The notes under the pieces: generated by a model | Databases searched by the model: none | Told to the model about the DNA's origin: nothing | The model's input: the letters and a program-made list of their open reading frames with translations, nothing else | Shown here: positions 62,987 through 64,000 of the stretch, piece by piece | Numbering within the stretch: the stretch's first letter is position 1 | Layout of the letters: the number at the start of each line of letters is the position of its first letter | Source: JAAUTT01 sp038213375 | Lineage (GTDB): Bacteria > Bacteroidota > Bacteroidia > Bacteroidales > JAAUTT01 | DNA: 64,000 nt | NCBI GenBank assembly: GCA_038213375.1 | Contig: JBBQTB010000019.1 | Location: forward strand, 1 to 64,000 | Reading direction: 5' to 3' | Made by a program: the position numbers and the translations under genes

Positions 62987-63868
62987 ATGTCTTTTAAAAA
63001 ATCTAAAACTTTGAATATTTTCAGTTTTCTTCCCACTTACGGATTCCGGCTTTTGGCTCTTCACTTCTTTCTTATTTTTTCGTTTGTAAACCTTTCATCC
63101 CAATGTCCTACTGAGATTAATGCTTTTCAACCAGGTGAGAAAGTGACTTATCAAGCTTATTATAATTGGGGTTTTGTTTGGATTCATGCTGGCGACGTTC
63201 AGTTTACTATCATACAAAAACCATATTTAGGGAAGCAGGTTTATCAGTTCGAAACTATTGGTAACAGCGTTAAAAAGTACGATTGGATGTATAAAGTACG
63301 CGATAAGTTTCAATCGTATGTTGATATGGAAACATTTACTACTCTTTGGGCTGAACGCAATACTTCCGAAGGCAGCTACAAAGCATATGAGAGTTACAAT
63401 TTTTCAACATCAGAAAAGAAGATATATTCGGTTGTTAAAAATACCGACAAGCCATTTACGCGAGATACACTCAGAATAAAGGAGTGCACGTTTGACGTCC
63501 TCTCTGCAGTATATTATTGTCGAACCGTTAACTTCGAAAAGTATAAAAAAAATGAAAAAATTCCAGTCAACATCGTTCTTGACGGGAAAACATATTCGTT
63601 GTATCTGCGCTTTCTGGGCAAAGAAATCATAAAAACCCGCGATGACACTAAAAACAGCGAAGCTAAGAAATACAGATGTATTAAATTTTCGGCATTATTG
63701 GTTGAAGGAACCATCTTTAAAGGTGGTGAGGACATGTTTATATGGGTTACCGACGATGAGAACCGAATTCCCGTTTTGGTGGAAGCCAAGATATTGATTG
63801 GTTCAGTAAAGGCATATGTGAACAACATGGAAGGAATTAAATACGAATTAACCTCTCGTGTTAAGTAG
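62987..63868 (+). CDS. DUF3108 family exported protein
   Basis: This 293-aa protein has a signal segment (residues about 18-38, ending NLSSQ). The body starts FQPGEKVTYQAYYNWGFVWIHAGDVQFT, the typical opening of DUF3108. Strand-rich sequence follows to FIWVTDDENRIPVLVEAKI, the family's closing block. It is likely a periplasmic or outer-membrane-associated beta protein of unknown function. It is 88 bp downstream of the pab pair. Confidence 0.85.
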   Translation: MSFKKSKTLNIFSFLPTYGFRLLALHFFLIFSFVNLSSQCPTEINAFQPGEKVTYQAYYNWGFVWIHAGDVQFTIIQKPYLGKQVYQFETIGNSVKKYDWMYKVRDKFQSYVDMETFTTLWAERNTSEGSYKAYESYNFSTSEKKIYSVVKNTDKPFTRDTLRIKECTFDVLSAVYYCRTVNFEKYKKNEKIPVNIVLDGKTYSLYLRFLGKEIIKTRDDTKNSEAKKYRCIKFSALLVEGTIFKGGEDMFIWVTDDENRIPVLVEAKILIGSVKAYVNNMEGIKYELTSRVK

Positions 63869-64000
63869 GAAAATCATAAAAGTAGTAAGTATTAAGAAAA
63901 AGTATTCAGAGTTTTAAATGTACAAAGTTTACTTACAACTGCTCTCCAATCTTCTGAACTCTGAGCATATTATTGCAGTTGCAACTGCCACATTTAAAGA
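63869..64000. other. AT-rich end of window without a gene
   Basis: The last 132 bases carry no recognisable frame. A short inverted pair (TCAGAGTT near 63907, AACTCTGA near 63958) may be part of a terminator or of the next feature beyond the window. Confidence 0.4.

Overview
The window looks like a chromosome segment of a Bacteroidota bacterium, most likely a Bacteroidales/Marinilabiliales-type marine or sediment organism. This is inferred from the low G+C content, a type IX secretion C-terminal domain on an M1 peptidase, promoter-like TAnnTTTG boxes, weak Shine-Dalgarno use, and families typical of the phylum (DUF1080, DUF6807, Tat-exported Gfo/Idh/MocA oxidoreductases, collagen-like multiheme lipoproteins). 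No rRNA or tRNA gene was seen.

Region by region: 0-1.6 kb holds the tail of an IS1595-type transposase and two small envelope genes. 1.7-8.5 kb is a leftward five-gene operon (tandem DUF1080 protein, Tat oxidoreductase, DUF6807, DPP III-like peptidase, NIPSNAP) that resembles a glycoside oxidation/ketosugar locus. 8.6-12 kb has a 132-bp palindromic element and a lipid-linked glycosyltransfer module (GT2, ArnT-like GT, PAP2). 12.2-19.2 kb carries galT, a secreted M1 aminopeptidase, a very large ABC-like membrane protein with a degenerate ATPase, and a Crp/Fnr regulator. 19.4-32.5 kb is a 12-gene chemosensory operon (CheY x2, a 611-aa helical protein, STAS, CheA, CheW, CheR, CheD, CheB, a GAF/PAS membrane protein and two histidine-kinase-like proteins) with no canonical methyl-accepting receptor. 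32.5-37.8 kb holds a glutathione peroxidase, a hexaheme lipoprotein and the ResB/CcsA cytochrome c maturation pair. 38-41.4 kb has fabF, fabH, a hydrolase remnant and DUF4337. 41.4-53.7 kb starts with a leader-peptide/terminator element and a membrane-tethered SARP-like regulator with a pseudo-phospholipase plus LamG sensor. It continues with a tetraheme-SUMF1 fusion, two Tat oxidoreductases, ThuA and a second GT2/GT39 pair. 53.7-59.2 kb holds a monoheme lipoprotein, an outer-membrane barrel, a LuxR regulator, a hemerythrin protein and an M16 peptidase. 59.3-64 kb has an S24-type repressor, the ruins of a CRISPR-Cas locus (split cas1 plus one repeat), pabB/pabC-like folate genes and a DUF3108 protein.

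The parts most worth attention are as follows. (a) The chemosensory operon has two kinase-like proteins with complementary defects: one lacks the phospho-acceptor His but keeps an intact ATP site, and the other keeps the His but lacks the N-box Asn. (b) The 42-50 kb locus pairs a one-component transmembrane regulator with a tetraheme cytochrome fused to a non-catalytic SUMF1 domain and periplasmic Gfo/Idh/MocA enzymes, which suggests extracytoplasmic sugar oxidation wired to electron transport. (c) The 1018-aa ABC-like protein has lost its Walker motifs. These functional links are inferences from the sequence; nothing was searched or computed against databases.
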